This document shows, in pieces, positions 50,562 through 60,158 of a stretch of DNA of 64,000 nucleotides. The DNA lies in the NCBI GenBank assembly GCA_029564595.1, contig JAKQPS010000157.1, positions 1 through 64,000 on the forward strand, given 5' to 3'. Within the stretch, counting starts at the first letter, position 1. Each line of letters starts with the position of its first letter. The notes under the pieces are model-generated. The model had not been told where the DNA came from, made no database searches, and worked only from the letters and a program-made list of their open reading frames with translations. The translations under genes and the position numbers were made by a program. Origin of the DNA: a bacterium. GTDB lineage: Bacteria > UBP15 > UBA6099.

Positions 50562-51791
50562 TCACTCGAATACTTTCTCATCCGTCAGGTGAGAGTTGAC
50601 AGCGTCTTCTTCTACGTCGCGCCCTGCGGGGCCGGATTTCTCAAGCTCTTTATAATATTCGTGCTGAATGAGCGCGTTCATTATCTGGTTCGTGCCCGTC
50701 CATATCATGGCGAGCCGCGAATCGCGAAGCAGCCTCTCGATGGGATAGACGTTCGTGTAGCCTATGCCGCCCATAATCTGCATGGAGTTGTTGATGGCCA
50801 GCCAAGAGTTCTCCGTGCCGACCTTTTTCGCCTCTGAGACGAGCCTGCGGGCGTCCTGTCCGGAATCGACTTTTCGGGCAGCGGCGTACACCAATCCGCG
50901 CGCCGCGTCGAGAGCGGACAGTGAATCGGCCAGCATGAAATTGACCGCCTGAAACTTCATGATTGCGCGCCCGAAGGCTTTGCGCTGAGTGGAGTACCGC
51001 GCCGCCACTTCGACGCACGCGCGCCCAGTGCCGACCGCTCCGGCGGCGCTCGTCAGCCGCTCCGGTATCATCATCTTGTTGAATATCATTCCGCCGCCGT
51101 TGAGCGGGCCGACCAAGTTCTCGGCGGGCACTTTCACGTCCTTGAAAATTATCCTGCCCGTACCGCTTCCCCTGCTGCCCATCAATCCGTACACTTCCTG
51201 CACCTCGACCCCGAAGTCCCGCTCGACTATGAAGACGCTTATCGATTCGTGCGCCGGAGCGTCGAACGCCGTCCTAACGTAAACGAGGAAATAGTCCGCT
51301 CCTTTTGCGCCGACTATGAATCTTTTCTGACCGTTGAGAATGTAATAGTCGCCTTTCTTTTCCGCTTTAGTGGTCGCGCCGAAGAAGTCTGAGCCTCCGC
51401 GCGGCTCGGTGAGAGCCTCGGCGCATATCATCTTGCCGGCGAGCGTCGGCTTGAGATATTTCTCTTTCTGGGCGTCCGTGCCGAACAGCGCGATGGCGTC
51501 CCCGATGATGCTCGGAAGCGAATAGAGGCAGGCCAGAGAAGTGCCCAGAGTCCCGAACTCTTCGAGAACGGCCACTTCCGCGCTCCAGCCCAGACCCCTG
51601 CCTCCCCATTCCTTCGGGAACCGCAGGCCGAGCAGGTTTGCTGCGCCAAGTTTCTGGACATATTCGTAAGGATACTCTATCTCGTCGCGGTCCATCGATT
51701 TGAGAAGCTCGTTGGGGACCTCTTTCTTTATAAAATCCACAGCTTCCTGCCGCAGTTTTTTCTCCTCGTCGTTAAGCATGAAATCGAACAT
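50562..51791 (-). CDS. acyl-CoA dehydrogenase
   Basis: 409 residues, FAD-dependent alpha,beta-oxidation of acyl-Co[22 protein letters not shown] matches the flavin/substrate motif (EPxxGSD), and the C-terminal [19 protein letters not shown] is the usual terminal block. In MCAD-type enzymes this block holds the catalytic Glu (YEGTxQI), but here it is Thr. A Glu is instead found in [15 protein letters not shown], the position used by isovaleryl- and long-chain acyl-CoA dehydrogenases. Upstream of AOR in what is likely one operon. Confidence 0.92.
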   Translation of the reverse strand: MFDFMLNDEEKKLRQEAVDFIKKEVPNELLKSMDRDEIEYPYEYVQKLGAANLLGLRFPKEWGGRGLGWSAEVAVLEEFGTLGTSLACLYSLPSIIGDAIALFGTDAQKEKYLKPTLAGKMICAEALTEPRGGSDFFGATTKAEKKGDYYILNGQKRFIVGAKGADYFLVYVRTAFDAPAHESISVFIVERDFGVEVQEVYGLMGSRGSGTGRIIFKDVKVPAENLVGPLNGGGMIFNKMMIPERLTSAAGAVGTGRACVEVAARYSTQRKAFGRAIMKFQAVNFMLADSLSALDAARGLVYAAARKVDSGQDARRLVSEAKKVGTENSWLAINNSMQIMGGIGYTNVYPIERLLRDSRLAMIWTGTNQIMNALIQHEYYKELEKSGPAGRDVEEDAVNSHLTDEKVFE

Positions 51792-51892
51792 GGCTCTCCG
51801 CCTCCCTTTATTTGTCGAGCTTATTATATAACGACAGCCTTTAATAAACGAGAAGGAAGTTGTTGAACCCGGATTCTCCGATAGAGCCGGTG

Positions 51893-52074
51893 AACCGGGC
51901 CGATTGTTTATAGCGGCGAACTTCTTTGTTGCTGTCGTTGCCGTAGCATTTCGAGCCTAATTTATCACATATCGCGGCGGGAATCGGAGTTCCTGCTACA
52001 CAAAAAATGCGCCTTGTGTCTAGCATTTTATCAGTTATGAACAATCGCTCCTGAGTCCTAAAGATGGATTCGGA
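51893..52074 (+). repeat. family A repeat, copy 3, at the island edge
   Basis: AACCGGG (51893-51899), TAGCGGCGAACTTCTTTGTTGC (from 51911), stem AAAATGC/GCATTTT (about 52006-52029), TGAACAATCGCTC (52038-52050) and hairpin CTGAGTCC (52051-52058)/GGATTCGG (52066-52073). Every substitution in the last stem relative to copy 1 keeps Watson-Crick or G-T pairing. It sits between the acyl-CoA dehydrogenase gene and the AT-rich island. Confidence 0.7.
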
Positions 52075-52087
52075 CTGAAACAAAAAG

Positions 52088-52125
52088 CAAAAAAAGCGCC
52101 ATTTTTTCGTTTTTGGGCGTTTTTT
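52088..52125. terminator. terminator-like hairpin at the island edge
   Basis: AAAAAAGCGCC, a T-rich loop, then GGGCGTTTTTT, with CGCC/GGCG pairing and A/T tracts on both sides, so it could work in both directions. The stretch 52126-52289 is AT-rich and holds only the SD TGGAGG and possibly a promoter for the next gene. Confidence 0.4.
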
Positions 52126-52289
52126 AAAAAATCCCAAAAATAAGTTTTGGCTTTATTGCTCGAATATTTTTTCAAAAAGGCCCTTAGGTAGTTTAAAACT
52201 TTTTTACTCTTTTCTATAATAGTAATATTTCGGCATATAAAAAACAGTTTTTTTTGTCAAGATGTGAATAAAACAATGGAGGCATTATC

Positions 52290-52958
52290 ATGGCAAAACT
52301 GGGAAAAAATGACTTGGAAAAAATTATGAAATCATTATCAAAGAGAAGGCCCGTATTCCATAGAGAAGCAGATTTTCAACACGAACTTGCATTTGAATTG
52401 CGTGAACATTTTAAAGATGCAAGTATCCGTTTGGAATATCCCCAAAAGCCAATTAAAGAGAAGCCAATTGAAGAGAAAGGTGAAAAGAGGAAATATATAG
52501 ACATAGTTGTTTTGTTTAAGGATGAAAAAATTGGCATAGAAGTAAAGTATTTATTAAAAGGAATGAACAAAAACAAATTAGCTCAACCGATCTATGATGA
52601 TCATGACTGCACTAAAAAACCTGAACCTTTCTACGTTTCAGGACAAGGAGGGCAGAATAAGAGAGGCTATGCATTTGTTGAAGACATCCACAAATTAGAA
52701 AATGCAGTATGCTCTTATGGTTATTTGATAATACTTACAAATGACGCAATATATAGTAAAAAAGCTAGAAATAAAAATGCTAAATGCGCAAAATACAGAT
52801 TCCATGAAGAAGCTGTGCTTGAAGGTACATTTAACTATGGGAGTCAAGCAATTACATTAGTAAGAGAATATAAAGACTTCAAATGGGAAGAATACAATGC
52901 AAAAGACAGCAAATTTGAAGATTTCAAATACCTTATTGTCCCAATAGGCAAAAAATAG
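52290..52958 (+). CDS. PD-(D/E)XK-like nuclease domain protein
   Basis: 222 residues, AT-rich and lysine-rich. The N-terminal READFQHELAFELREHF and then YIDIVVLFKDEKIGIEVKYLLKG give the E...D-x(n)-ExK arrangement of the restriction-endonuclease-like fold (Asp about 70, ExK about 83-85). The rest (KLENAVCSYGYLIILTND) fits a beta-alpha-beta continuation in which the nuclease core ends. I do not recognise the exact family. SD TGGAGG 7 nt before the ATG. First gene of a four-gene island; could be a restriction or defence effector. Confidence 0.6.
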   Translation: MAKLGKNDLEKIMKSLSKRRPVFHREADFQHELAFELREHFKDASIRLEYPQKPIKEKPIEEKGEKRKYIDIVVLFKDEKIGIEVKYLLKGMNKNKLAQPIYDDHDCTKKPEPFYVSGQGGQNKRGYAFVEDIHKLENAVCSYGYLIILTNDAIYSKKARNKNAKCAKYRFHEEAVLEGTFNYGSQAITLVREYKDFKWEEYNAKDSKFEDFKYLIVPIGKK

Positions 52959-53006
52959 CATTAAAAGCATCGCGATAATTCGATTCTAAAACCCATCGGC
53001 AATCTT

Positions 53007-53021
53007 GTCACACCCTGTGAC
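53007..53021. promoter_or_regulatory. palindromic operator candidate upstream of the DUF932 gene
   Basis: Perfect inverted repeat GTCACA-CCC-TGTGAC. It overlaps TTGTCA (53005-53010), a possible -35, and is 34 nt before the start codon at 53055. A small dimeric repressor site is plausible. No repressor gene is seen nearby. Confidence 0.4.
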
Positions 53022-53054
53022 TATTATTTCTATTGGAGCAAAGGAGCCTTTAAT

Positions 53055-53972
53055 ATGCACAATACGCTTGAAAAGCTAGTGGAGGAACTCAGGTTTTATG
53101 ATGCGAGAAAAAAAGATGTGTCGGCGATTTCGAATGCAATAATGTTTGAAAGGGGAGAATTCATTTTCAAAGGGCGGCAAATCAGCGTTGCCGACACCGC
53201 GCTGAGACAACTGCTTGGCTATTGCGGAATCCCTCCGAAGTTTTTTAAAGAGACGCTTTCCGACTCAGAAAAGACTCTTTTGTTTAACAGGCTCTACAGA
53301 AAAAAAGACGGCAACGCGATGCGGATGTATAGGTTCGATTGCGACGAACTTTACGGCGTGGTCAGCGACAGATACAGAAAGATTGACAACATCGAGTTGA
53401 TTCCTGTTCTGGAAGGAATGGCGGGAAAGGGTATAGCTATGGAGGCTGTCAACATAACGCTCAATCCTGACCATACAAAGATTAGGCTTGTTCCATTGGA
53501 TTATTATCATGGAGAAACTGCGCCGATGATAGAATTCACTAATAGCGAAAACGGTCTTGGCTCAATGAAAGTATGGGCCGGTGTTTATCGTGCAGTGTGC
53601 TCTAACGGCTTAATGGTCGAGATAGAAAGCCACACACGTACGAAATGGCGGCATTTATGCAATACAATTTTTGATTTGCCGGATTTTAACGCTGTTCTTT
53701 CTGTGTCCATTGATTACATGAAACGACTTGATAATTCAAAAGTCGTCTATCTCGGCGCGAAGGATAAAGAAAAGCATTTGCGCAGTGTTTTCTCGGAATT
53801 CGGAAAAGACGCGGCAGACAAAGTGGTTGAAGTAGCGCGAAGCGAATACAGGAACGGCGAGACACTACATGATGTGGTTAACTCGATTACACGCGCGGCG
53901 CAGCATTATCAGTCAAGACAACGCACTGAAATGGAGCGTTTTGCTACGACAATACTTGACTCGAGAAACTGA
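53055..53972 (+). CDS. DUF932-type phage/plasmid protein
   Basis: 305 residues. Resembles DUF932 proteins of phages and plasmids: RQISVADTALRQLLGYCGIPPKFF, LYGVVSDRYRKIDNIELIPVLEGM (relatives: AVLSDRYRPIDN), and VWAGVYRAVCSNGLMVEIE as the central block. Function of the family is unknown; members are often found with anti-restriction or transfer genes. SD AAAGGAG. Composition is intermediate between the AT-rich island genes and the host. It supports a mobile origin for the block. Confidence 0.7.
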   Translation: MHNTLEKLVEELRFYDARKKDVSAISNAIMFERGEFIFKGRQISVADTALRQLLGYCGIPPKFFKETLSDSEKTLLFNRLYRKKDGNAMRMYRFDCDELYGVVSDRYRKIDNIELIPVLEGMAGKGIAMEAVNITLNPDHTKIRLVPLDYYHGETAPMIEFTNSENGLGSMKVWAGVYRAVCSNGLMVEIESHTRTKWRHLCNTIFDLPDFNAVLSVSIDYMKRLDNSKVVYLGAKDKEKHLRSVFSEFGKDAADKVVEVARSEYRNGETLHDVVNSITRAAQHYQSRQRTEMERFATTILDSRN

Positions 53973-54011
53973 TAATATTTGATCATAGTAAAATACATTG
54001 AGGGAGATAAT

Positions 54012-54965
54012 ATGATGATAGAGAATTGGCGCATGAGAAAGAAGCAAACAATAGCCGTCAATGGTTTAATTGAAGAAATACTAGCAGCGGTATTAAACAG
54101 TGATGATGTGGGAAGTATTAAAAAGGCAAATGAGACTGAATCAGATGATCGCAATATCAATATAATTGAAACAGGGTTTCCTGAATTAGATAAAGCATCC
54201 GTCGTCCTAAAACCATCCAACCTTGTTCTTATTGCTGCGAAGAACGGAATGAAAGCGACGAGTCTTGCGCTGTCAATAGCAAAACACATTGCGATAGAGC
54301 AAAATAGACGAATAGGGATTATCTGCCTAAAAGAAACCCCTGAAATGATTGCTGTCCGACTATTATGCAATATCGCAGACGTTAATCCGACAAGCGTAAT
54401 GCATGGGTGGCTAAGCACAGAAGAATATTATGATATAGAAAAAGCAATGAACGCCTTAAATAACGCATCGATAAACATATCGACAGTATCTATTAATAGC
54501 AACATATTAATAAATGCAACAAAAAACTTAAAAAAACAACATGATGTTGAGTGCATCGTTTTAGAAGCCTCGCGAATTTCAGCAAGACGTTGTATGCCGA
54601 TAATGAAAGCAATGAAAGAAGTAGCAGAGATAGACGATATACCGATCATGGTGGCCATGCGTCTGCCTGCAAATAAGAAGAGTGGCAAAAGGAAAAGAGC
54701 TTACATAGAAGACACAAGTAAATGGCAAACCATACTCGATATAGCTGATCTCTTTATGTCCGTTTACTGCGAAGATCGTATCCACTTGTTGAAAGCAGAT
54801 GCAAATTACAATATTTTGGCTATACAAGAAGCCGAGATGACGGAACTGAGAGTAAAAGCCAAAATTGCTATAAATAAGAACGGAAGCGATTGCGAAGTAA
54901 CGACTAATTTAGCTTATAATCACAATTTCGAACGTTTTGAAAGATATTACGCGACTAATGACTAG
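54012..54965 (+). CDS. degenerate DnaB-like (RecA-fold) protein
   Basis: 317 residues from ATG 54012 (GGGAG 6 nt upstream). The core aligns with the DnaB helicase C-domain: TGFPELDKASVVLKPSNLVLIAAKNGMKATSLALSIAKHIA parallels TGFxDLDxxTxGLxPGDLIIIAARPSMGKTAFAL; ICLKETPEMIAVRL parallels SLEMSxExLxxR; VECIVLEASRI parallels the IVIDYLQ of Walker B. The Walker A GKT is KAT and the Walker B Asp is Glu. It thus retains the fold but probably neither binds nor hydrolyses ATP as usual. There is no N-terminal primase-binding domain. Possible replication-interfering or scaffold protein. Confidence 0.65.
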   Translation: MMIENWRMRKKQTIAVNGLIEEILAAVLNSDDVGSIKKANETESDDRNINIIETGFPELDKASVVLKPSNLVLIAAKNGMKATSLALSIAKHIAIEQNRRIGIICLKETPEMIAVRLLCNIADVNPTSVMHGWLSTEEYYDIEKAMNALNNASINISTVSINSNILINATKNLKKQHDVECIVLEASRISARRCMPIMKAMKEVAEIDDIPIMVAMRLPANKKSGKRKRAYIEDTSKWQTILDIADLFMSVYCEDRIHLLKADANYNILAIQEAEMTELRVKAKIAINKNGSDCEVTTNLAYNHNFERFERYYATND

Positions 54966-55133
54966 CAATATAAGCGCAATAACGAAGGCAATGTCGAGGC
55001 ATGTAAAGTAAAATGATTACTGTATGACGTGAAATACAATTGTTAGATGCGCAACCGTATTTAATATCTATTGCGAATGTAACTGCAAAGCTAACTATTC
55101 AATTTGGCCATTATTTGGCAGACAGGAGACTGT

Positions 55134-55901
55134 ATGCAAAACACAGATTACATGTATCATGTGGATTATGCTCATGAATGTATTGAGAATGAACTGTACG
55201 AAGAAGCACTTAAACATTTATATCTTGTCTTGGAAATTGAACCGTCGTGTAAATATGCATACTTATCCATCGGCAATATATATGGAATACAGAAGGAGTA
55301 TGATAAGGCATTGGGTATATTTAAACAAGCGCTGGAGATGGATCCGCATGACGCATTAGCTTATGTCGGATTAGGAATACTGCACGAAAGGATGAATAAA
55401 ACCGAAAGAGCAAAAAAATATTATGCTCAAGCTATGCTTGTGGACAGAAGCTGTTCATATGCAATTATGTTATATGGCGACGTATGCGTGATGCTTGATC
55501 AAATCAATGAAGCGATAAATGCTTACAAGAAAGTGATTGAGATCGACAATACTGACATAGATGCGTATGCAACACTAGCTTCTGTATCCCGCAAATACGG
55601 CTACATAGAATTAGCTGAAAAAACAAGCAAAGAGCTATTGGAATTAACCCCTATTGATGCTAGTGACTATATTGATATGGGAAATTGTTGTTTAGATTTG
55701 GAAGATTATAGAAAGGCTATAACATATTTTGATAAAACGCTCGAAATGAAACCACATGAATCATCAGCTTATTACAATCTAACTATTGCGTATCTCGAAA
55801 TAGGAGAAAAGGCCGCTGCATGGGATTGTCACAGGAGATCGCTATTCATTGATAGAGAATTGGCGAAAGAGATAAAAGAATTAATTCGAAAATATCGTTA
55901 G
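55134..55901 (+). CDS. protein of seven tetratricopeptide repeats
   Basis: 255 residues from ATG 55134 with AGGAG 5 nt upstream. Seven consecutive 34-residue TPR units (starting about residues 6, 40, 74, 108, 142, 176 and 210), with typical W/L-G-Y-A-F-A-P spacing such as AYVGLGILHERMNKTERAKKYYAQAM. No other domain, no signal peptide. A protein-protein adaptor; possible partner of the preceding island proteins. AT-rich like them. The 246 bp after it (55902-56147) contain nothing I recognise. Confidence 0.8.
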   Translation: MQNTDYMYHVDYAHECIENELYEEALKHLYLVLEIEPSCKYAYLSIGNIYGIQKEYDKALGIFKQALEMDPHDALAYVGLGILHERMNKTERAKKYYAQAMLVDRSCSYAIMLYGDVCVMLDQINEAINAYKKVIEIDNTDIDAYATLASVSRKYGYIELAEKTSKELLELTPIDASDYIDMGNCCLDLEDYRKAITYFDKTLEMKPHESSAYYNLTIAYLEIGEKAAAWDCHRRSLFIDRELAKEIKELIRKYR

Positions 55902-56147
55902 TGGCGCGTGTAAGAATGAAGCAAATATGCGAAGAATATTAAAAGCAAGAAAACATTTGGCATCATATTTCGCGCGACGCTATAAGTTGCCAATTAATTG
56001 CTGGCACGACTGAGAGAGACGAAGAAATATGAGCCAAGTAAATTATCACAATTTGCTTTAGCCGCAGAATTAGCTTGATAGAGTTGTAATTATGATTAGT
56101 GGTAATTATTATTATGCCCTGACTCGGAAGGGAATATTGCGGGACTG

Positions 56148-58175
56148 ATGTCAAGATTGAAGGGACTGAACGAGCAGCAGAGGGAGGCCGCGAGGCATGT
56201 GGACGGGCCGATAGCTGTCGTGGCGGGCGCGGGGACGGGCAAGACGCGCACGATCGCGCACCGCGCCGCCTACCTGATCGAGGAGCGGGGCGTAGACCCC
56301 TCCGGCATTCTGGCTGTGACGTTCACGAACAAAGCGGCGCGCGAGATGCGCGAGCGCATCTCCAAAATGATAGGCTCGGAGACCTGCGCCCTGATGACGG
56401 TGCGCACCATCCATTCTCTGTGCTCGATGATTCTCAGGGAGGATTTTTTAGCGCTCGGACGCTCCGGGGAATTCACTATCTGCGATTCCTCGGACCAGAC
56501 GTCGCTCGTGCGCCGCGCGCTTGTCGAGAACGGGTTCGACCCCAAGAAGAACGACCCGGTCAGTCTGTTGTGGCGCATAGGGGCGGTGAAAAACGCGTTC
56601 CCGGATGTCGATAGGGAAGAGTTCGAAGACCCGGTTTTCGCGCGCGTGTGGTCCGCATACAACAAGGCCCTCGAAAGCGCCAACTCGGTGGATTTCGACG
56701 ACCTGCTGATATTCGCCCTCAAACTTCTCGGAAAGAAAGAGATAAGGACTAAATACCAGAAGCGGTTTCGCTATATCATGGTGGACGAGTATCAGGACGT
56801 CAACGGCTGCCAGTACGAGATAATAAAACGGCTCGCGGCCGGGCACGGCAACCTGTACGTGGTTGGGGACGACGACCAGAGCATATACGGGTGGCGCGGC
56901 GCGCAGGTGAAGAACATCCTGAACTTCGAACAGGACTTCAAGAAGGCGCGCGTGGTCAAGCTCGAGCGCAACTACCGCTCCACCCCGCAGATTCTGGAAG
57001 CCGCCAACGCGGTGATAAAGAACAACGTCGAACGCAGGGACAAGAAACTCTGGACTTCCGAAAAGAGCGGCGACCTCGTCGGCATAATTGAATCGGCGGA
57101 TGAAACGGAAGAGGCCGCCCGCGTAGTGGATTACATCATAGCCGAAAAATACTCGAAGGGGCTGAAGTACGGCGACTTCGCGATTCTCTACCGCACCAAC
57201 GCGCAGTCCCGCTTGTTCGAGGAAAAACTTATGCGGCACGCGGTCTCTTACATAATGGTCGGAGGAACAAGGTTCTTCGAGAGGCGGGAGATAAAGGACG
57301 TGACGGCGTACCTGCGGATGGTCGCGAACCCGGAGGACGAAACTGCGGCGCTCCGGGCGGCGGCTTTCCCGCCGCGAGGCATCGGAAAGACGTCGCTGGA
57401 AAAGATAAGGGAACGCGCGTTCGAGGAGAAGAAGCCGATTTTGGCGGCTATGAGGGAGGCGGCGGGAGCCGGTTGGCTGAATGCGAAAGCGGCGGAAGGC
57501 CTGCGCGGGTTCGTCGCGCTGTGCGACGCTCTGGACGAAATCCGCCGGCGGCTGCCGAAACAGCCTTTGGAGATGGCGAAGAAACTCGTCGGTTCGGTCA
57601 ACTTCAAGGCGGGGTACGAGCGGGCCGGAGCGGATAAAAACGAGGCCGCCAGAAGGATGGACAACATCGCCGAATTCGTCAACGCCGTCGAGGAATACCA
57701 GAGGAACGAGCCGGGCTCCTCTCTCGAAGGTTTTCTCGAAAACATCGCGTTGATGACGGACGAGCGCGAGACAGAGCTTGAACAGAAAGAGGACTCCGTC
57801 ACGCTGATGACGCTGCATTCCGCAAAAGGGCTGGAATTCAAATATGTCGTGTTGGTGGGAGCCGAGGAGGGTTTCACCCCGCACGAAAGGTCCACTTTCG
57901 AGTGGGAGCTTGAGGAGGAGCGCAGGCTTTTTTATGTGGGGATGACCCGCGCGAGAAAGAAGCTTCTGATATCATACGCCGGGAGCCGCCGCAGGTACGG
58001 CGAGTCGCTTTTGCGCAAACCCAGCCCGTATGTGGCGGAGATACCGCCGGCGCTCCTGACAAGCGAGGACAACGAGGAAATCGAGCGGGCGCGCGAGGCC
58101 GCCGCGGAATCTATTTCCGAAGGCCACAGGGCCAGAATGCGCGCCATGCTTTTTTCCGACGGAGGCGAATCATGA
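56148..58175 (+). CDS. uvrD: UvrD/PcrA-type superfamily 1 DNA helicase
   Basis: 675 residues. Motif Q and [10 protein letters not shown] and [49 protein letters not shown]; IVa [42 protein letters not shown]. The 3'-5' helicase acts in repair and replication restart. Length is slightly short of PcrA (about 720), mainly at the C-terminus. GC-rich, host-like composition, so this marks the return to core chromosome after the island. Overlaps the next gene by 4 nt. Confidence 0.94.
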   Translation: MSRLKGLNEQQREAARHVDGPIAVVAGAGTGKTRTIAHRAAYLIEERGVDPSGILAVTFTNKAAREMRERISKMIGSETCALMTVRTIHSLCSMILREDFLALGRSGEFTICDSSDQTSLVRRALVENGFDPKKNDPVSLLWRIGAVKNAFPDVDREEFEDPVFARVWSAYNKALESANSVDFDDLLIFALKLLGKKEIRTKYQKRFRYIMVDEYQDVNGCQYEIIKRLAAGHGNLYVVGDDDQSIYGWRGAQVKNILNFEQDFKKARVVKLERNYRSTPQILEAANAVIKNNVERRDKKLWTSEKSGDLVGIIESADETEEAARVVDYIIAEKYSKGLKYGDFAILYRTNAQSRLFEEKLMRHAVSYIMVGGTRFFERREIKDVTAYLRMVANPEDETAALRAAAFPPRGIGKTSLEKIRERAFEEKKPILAAMREAAGAGWLNAKAAEGLRGFVALCDALDEIRRRLPKQPLEMAKKLVGSVNFKAGYERAGADKNEAARRMDNIAEFVNAVEEYQRNEPGSSLEGFLENIALMTDERETELEQKEDSVTLMTLHSAKGLEFKYVVLVGAEEGFTPHERSTFEWELEEERRLFYVGMTRARKKLLISYAGSRRRYGESLLRKPSPYVAEIPPALLTSEDNEEIERAREAAAESISEGHRARMRAMLFSDGGES

Positions 58176-58585
58176 AATTTCACACAGCTTACCTTTGGTT
58201 TGAAACAAAAAAGAGGCGGGAGTATATCAACATCACCCGCGAAGTTCAGTCCGAACTCAACAAGAGCGGGATACGGGAAGGGATGGCGCTGGTGTCGGCA
58301 ATGCATATCACGGCGGGTGTTTACGTTAACGACGCCGAGAGCGGGCTTATCGACGACATTGACGAGTGGTTGGACAAAGTGGCTCCGTTCGGACCGGATT
58401 ACCGTCATCACCGGGCGGGCGAGGACAATGGAGACGCGCATCTCAAGAGCCTTCTCATCGGGCATGAAGTGATTATCCCGGTGACGGACTGGAAGCTGGA
58501 GCTTGGCCCGTGGCAGCAGGTGTACTACGCCGAGTTCGACGGGAAACGCAAGAAACGGGTCATAATAAAAATCATGGGAATATGA
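58172..58585 (+). CDS. YjbQ/UPF0047 family protein
   Basis: 137 residues, typical of YjbQ proteins. Blocks [31 protein letters not shown] (metal-binding His), [28 protein letters not shown] and [21 protein letters not shown]. Members show weak thiamine-phosphate synthase activity in vitro; their main role is unknown. 4-nt overlap with uvrD. Confidence 0.92.
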   Translation: MKFHTAYLWFETKKRREYINITREVQSELNKSGIREGMALVSAMHITAGVYVNDAESGLIDDIDEWLDKVAPFGPDYRHHRAGEDNGDAHLKSLLIGHEVIIPVTDWKLELGPWQQVYYAEFDGKRKKRVIIKIMGI

Positions 58586-58616
58586 GAAAAAGCTGCGGAG
58601 GCATGCCTCTTTCGCC

Positions 58617-58645
58617 TTGACATCGTGGGCGGGAGACCCTAAAAT
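58617..58645 (+). promoter_or_regulatory. sigma70-type promoter of the tRNA pair
   Basis: TTGACA (58617-58622), 17-nt spacer, TAAAAT (58640-58645); the tRNA-Cys begins 19 nt after the -10. Confidence 0.75.
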
Positions 58646-58663
58646 ATTTCGGTTATGACGGAC

Positions 58664-58735
<72 letters not shown>

Positions 58736-58744
58736 TGAAAAAAA

Positions 58745-58816
58745 GGGTGGTTAGTTCAGAGGAAGAACGCTTCCTTGACACGGAAGAGGTCACAGGTTCA
58801 AGTCCTGTACCACCCA
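58745..58816 (+). tRNA. tRNA-Val (anticodon GAC)
   Basis: Acceptor GGGTGGT (58745-58751) pairs with ACCACCC (58809-58815), discriminator A. Anticodon stem CTTCC/GGAAG with loop TTGACAC, anticodon GAC. T-arm ACAGG-TTCAAGT-CCTGT. No encoded CCA. Nine nucleotides after tRNA-Cys, in the same transcript. Confidence 0.93.
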
Positions 58817-58819
58817 TGA

Positions 58820-58844
58820 CGCCCGTGAGAGCGGGCGGTTTTTT
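58820..58844 (+). terminator. intrinsic terminator after the tRNA pair
   Basis: CGCCCG (58820-58825), loop TGAGAG, CGGGCG (58832-58837), then GTTTTTT. Confidence 0.85.
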
Positions 58845-58883
58845 ATGCCGCTAGGCCGCCCGGGGTGAAAAAATCCGGGTTTA

Positions 58884-58912
58884 TTGACTGGGCGGAAAAA
58901 AGTTGTTATATT
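58884..58912 (+). promoter_or_regulatory. sigma70-type promoter of the infC operon
   Basis: TTGACT (58884-58889), 17-nt spacer, TATATT (58907-58912), predicted start near 58919. It lies inside the open frame that begins at 58865, so translation of infC must start further on. The leader 58919-58981 contains GGAAGAGGGG (58957-58966); ribosomal-protein (L20 or IF3) autoregulation there is possible. Confidence 0.7.
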
Positions 58913-58981
58913 GAAAAGTCGGTCGCCGCGCTTGACGGCGATATTAAAGCGCGTTTGGAAGAGGGGTGTCGTAAAAACCGT

Positions 58982-59524
58982 TTGAAAAAACAGTCAAAGA
59001 AATTCACGTATGTTCAGAAAACCCGGGTGAACGAGGAAATCAGGAACACCCCGGAAGTAAGGACGATAAACGATGAGGGCGAGATGCTCGGCGTTTTGCC
59101 GATAGACGAGGCGCTGAGACTGGCTCAGGAAAAGCAGCTTGACTTAGTGGAAGTGGCTCCGGACGGGCAGCCGCCTGTTTGCCGGATAATGGATTACGGG
59201 AAATACCTCTACGAGAAGAGGAAGAAGACTAAGAAATCTAAGACGCACGTCTCGACGATGAAAGAGATAAAGTTGAGACCCAAGATCGGACAGCACGACT
59301 TCGACTTCAAGTCGAAACATGTGGAAAGGTTTCTGGCGGACGGGGACAAGGTGAAGGCGACGATAATGTTCAGGGGCCGCGAGATGGACTTCACGGACCG
59401 GGGCAGGGACCTTCTGATGAGGCTCGCCGATGTGCACAAAGAGACGGCCACGATAGAGAGAATGCCGAAGCTCGAGGGAAGAAACATGATAATGATCCTC
59501 GCGCCGAATAAAAAACAGGGATGA
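58982..59524 (+). CDS. infC: translation initiation factor IF-3
   Basis: 180 residues from TTG 58982, the length usual for IF-3, ahead of the core TRVNEEIRNTPEVRTINDEGEMLGVL. The frame opens at GTG 58865, but a promoter lies between the two. Non-ATG starts are the rule for infC. N-domain (about 16-85), basic linker (YEKRKKTKKSK), C-domain with EIKLRPKIGQHDFDFK and MFRGREMDF. Prevents premature subunit joining. First gene of infC-rpmI-rplT. The SD-start distance (15 nt) is long, so the precise start is uncertain. Confidence 0.93.
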   Translation: MKKQSKKFTYVQKTRVNEEIRNTPEVRTINDEGEMLGVLPIDEALRLAQEKQLDLVEVAPDGQPPVCRIMDYGKYLYEKRKKTKKSKTHVSTMKEIKLRPKIGQHDFDFKSKHVERFLADGDKVKATIMFRGREMDFTDRGRDLLMRLADVHKETATIERMPKLEGRNMIMILAPNKKQG

Positions 59525-59531
59525 AGCAGCC

Positions 59532-59726
59532 ATGCCTAAGATGAAATCGCACAGCGGAGCGCGGAAAAGGTTCAAACAGACCGGCTCCGGAAAGATCGTA
59601 AGGAAGAAGGAAGGTATGGGGCATTTGCTTTCGAGCAAGAGCAGAAAGCGGAAGCGCCGACTTAACAAAATCGCCGTAGTGACCGGCGGAAACCTCAACA
59701 AGATCAAGAGGGGCGTGCAGTTCTAA
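59532..59726 (+). CDS. rpmI: 50S ribosomal protein L35
   Basis: 64 residues, [20 protein letters not shown] after Met, and the basic C-terminal run [13 protein letters not shown]. Standard L35. Starts 8 nt after infC. Confidence 0.97.
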   Translation: MPKMKSHSGARKRFKQTGSGKIVRKKEGMGHLLSSKSRKRKRRLNKIAVVTGGNLNKIKRGVQF

Positions 59727-59763
59727 AGCGCGCCCGATCGCGCAGAGAAGGAGCAGGAGACCA

Positions 59764-60120
59764 ATGCCACGCGTTAAAAGAGGGATGACCGCGCGACGCA
59801 AAGCCGCGAAGGTTCTCAAAAGGGCGAAAGGATTCCGGGGAACCCGGAGCCGCCATTATAAGAACGCGCATGAAGCGGTGATGCATGCGCAGGCTTACGC
59901 ATATCGCGACAGGAGAAACAAGAAACGGGACTTCCGCAGACTGTGGATAGCGCGCATCAGCGCCGCCGTCAGACAGCGCGGGATGTCCTACAGCGTGTTT
60001 ATGGCAGCTCTCAAAAAGGCGGGGATCGAGTTGGATCGCAAAGCCTTGTCCGAGATGGCCATCCACAATCCCGCGGACTTCGACCGGTTGGTCGAGAACG
60101 CCCGCGGGCATGTGGCCTGA
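59764..60120 (+). CDS. rplT: 50S ribosomal protein L20
   Basis: 118 residues, [20 protein letters not shown] start after Met, [20 protein letters not shown] in the middle, usual length. Early assembly protein; in many bacteria it represses its own operon by binding the infC leader. A strong terminator follows. Confidence 0.97.
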   Translation: MPRVKRGMTARRKAAKVLKRAKGFRGTRSRHYKNAHEAVMHAQAYAYRDRRNKKRDFRRLWIARISAAVRQRGMSYSVFMAALKKAGIELDRKALSEMAIHNPADFDRLVENARGHVA

Positions 60121-60158
60121 CGCCGCGCTGCCTCTCAGCTTTAAAGATCGTCGAATCC

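Noticed and set aside
51893-52074. Left attachment site of the island
   Set aside because: The sequence is a member of a dispersed repeat family, and no matching direct repeat is found near 55.9-56.1 kb on the other side.
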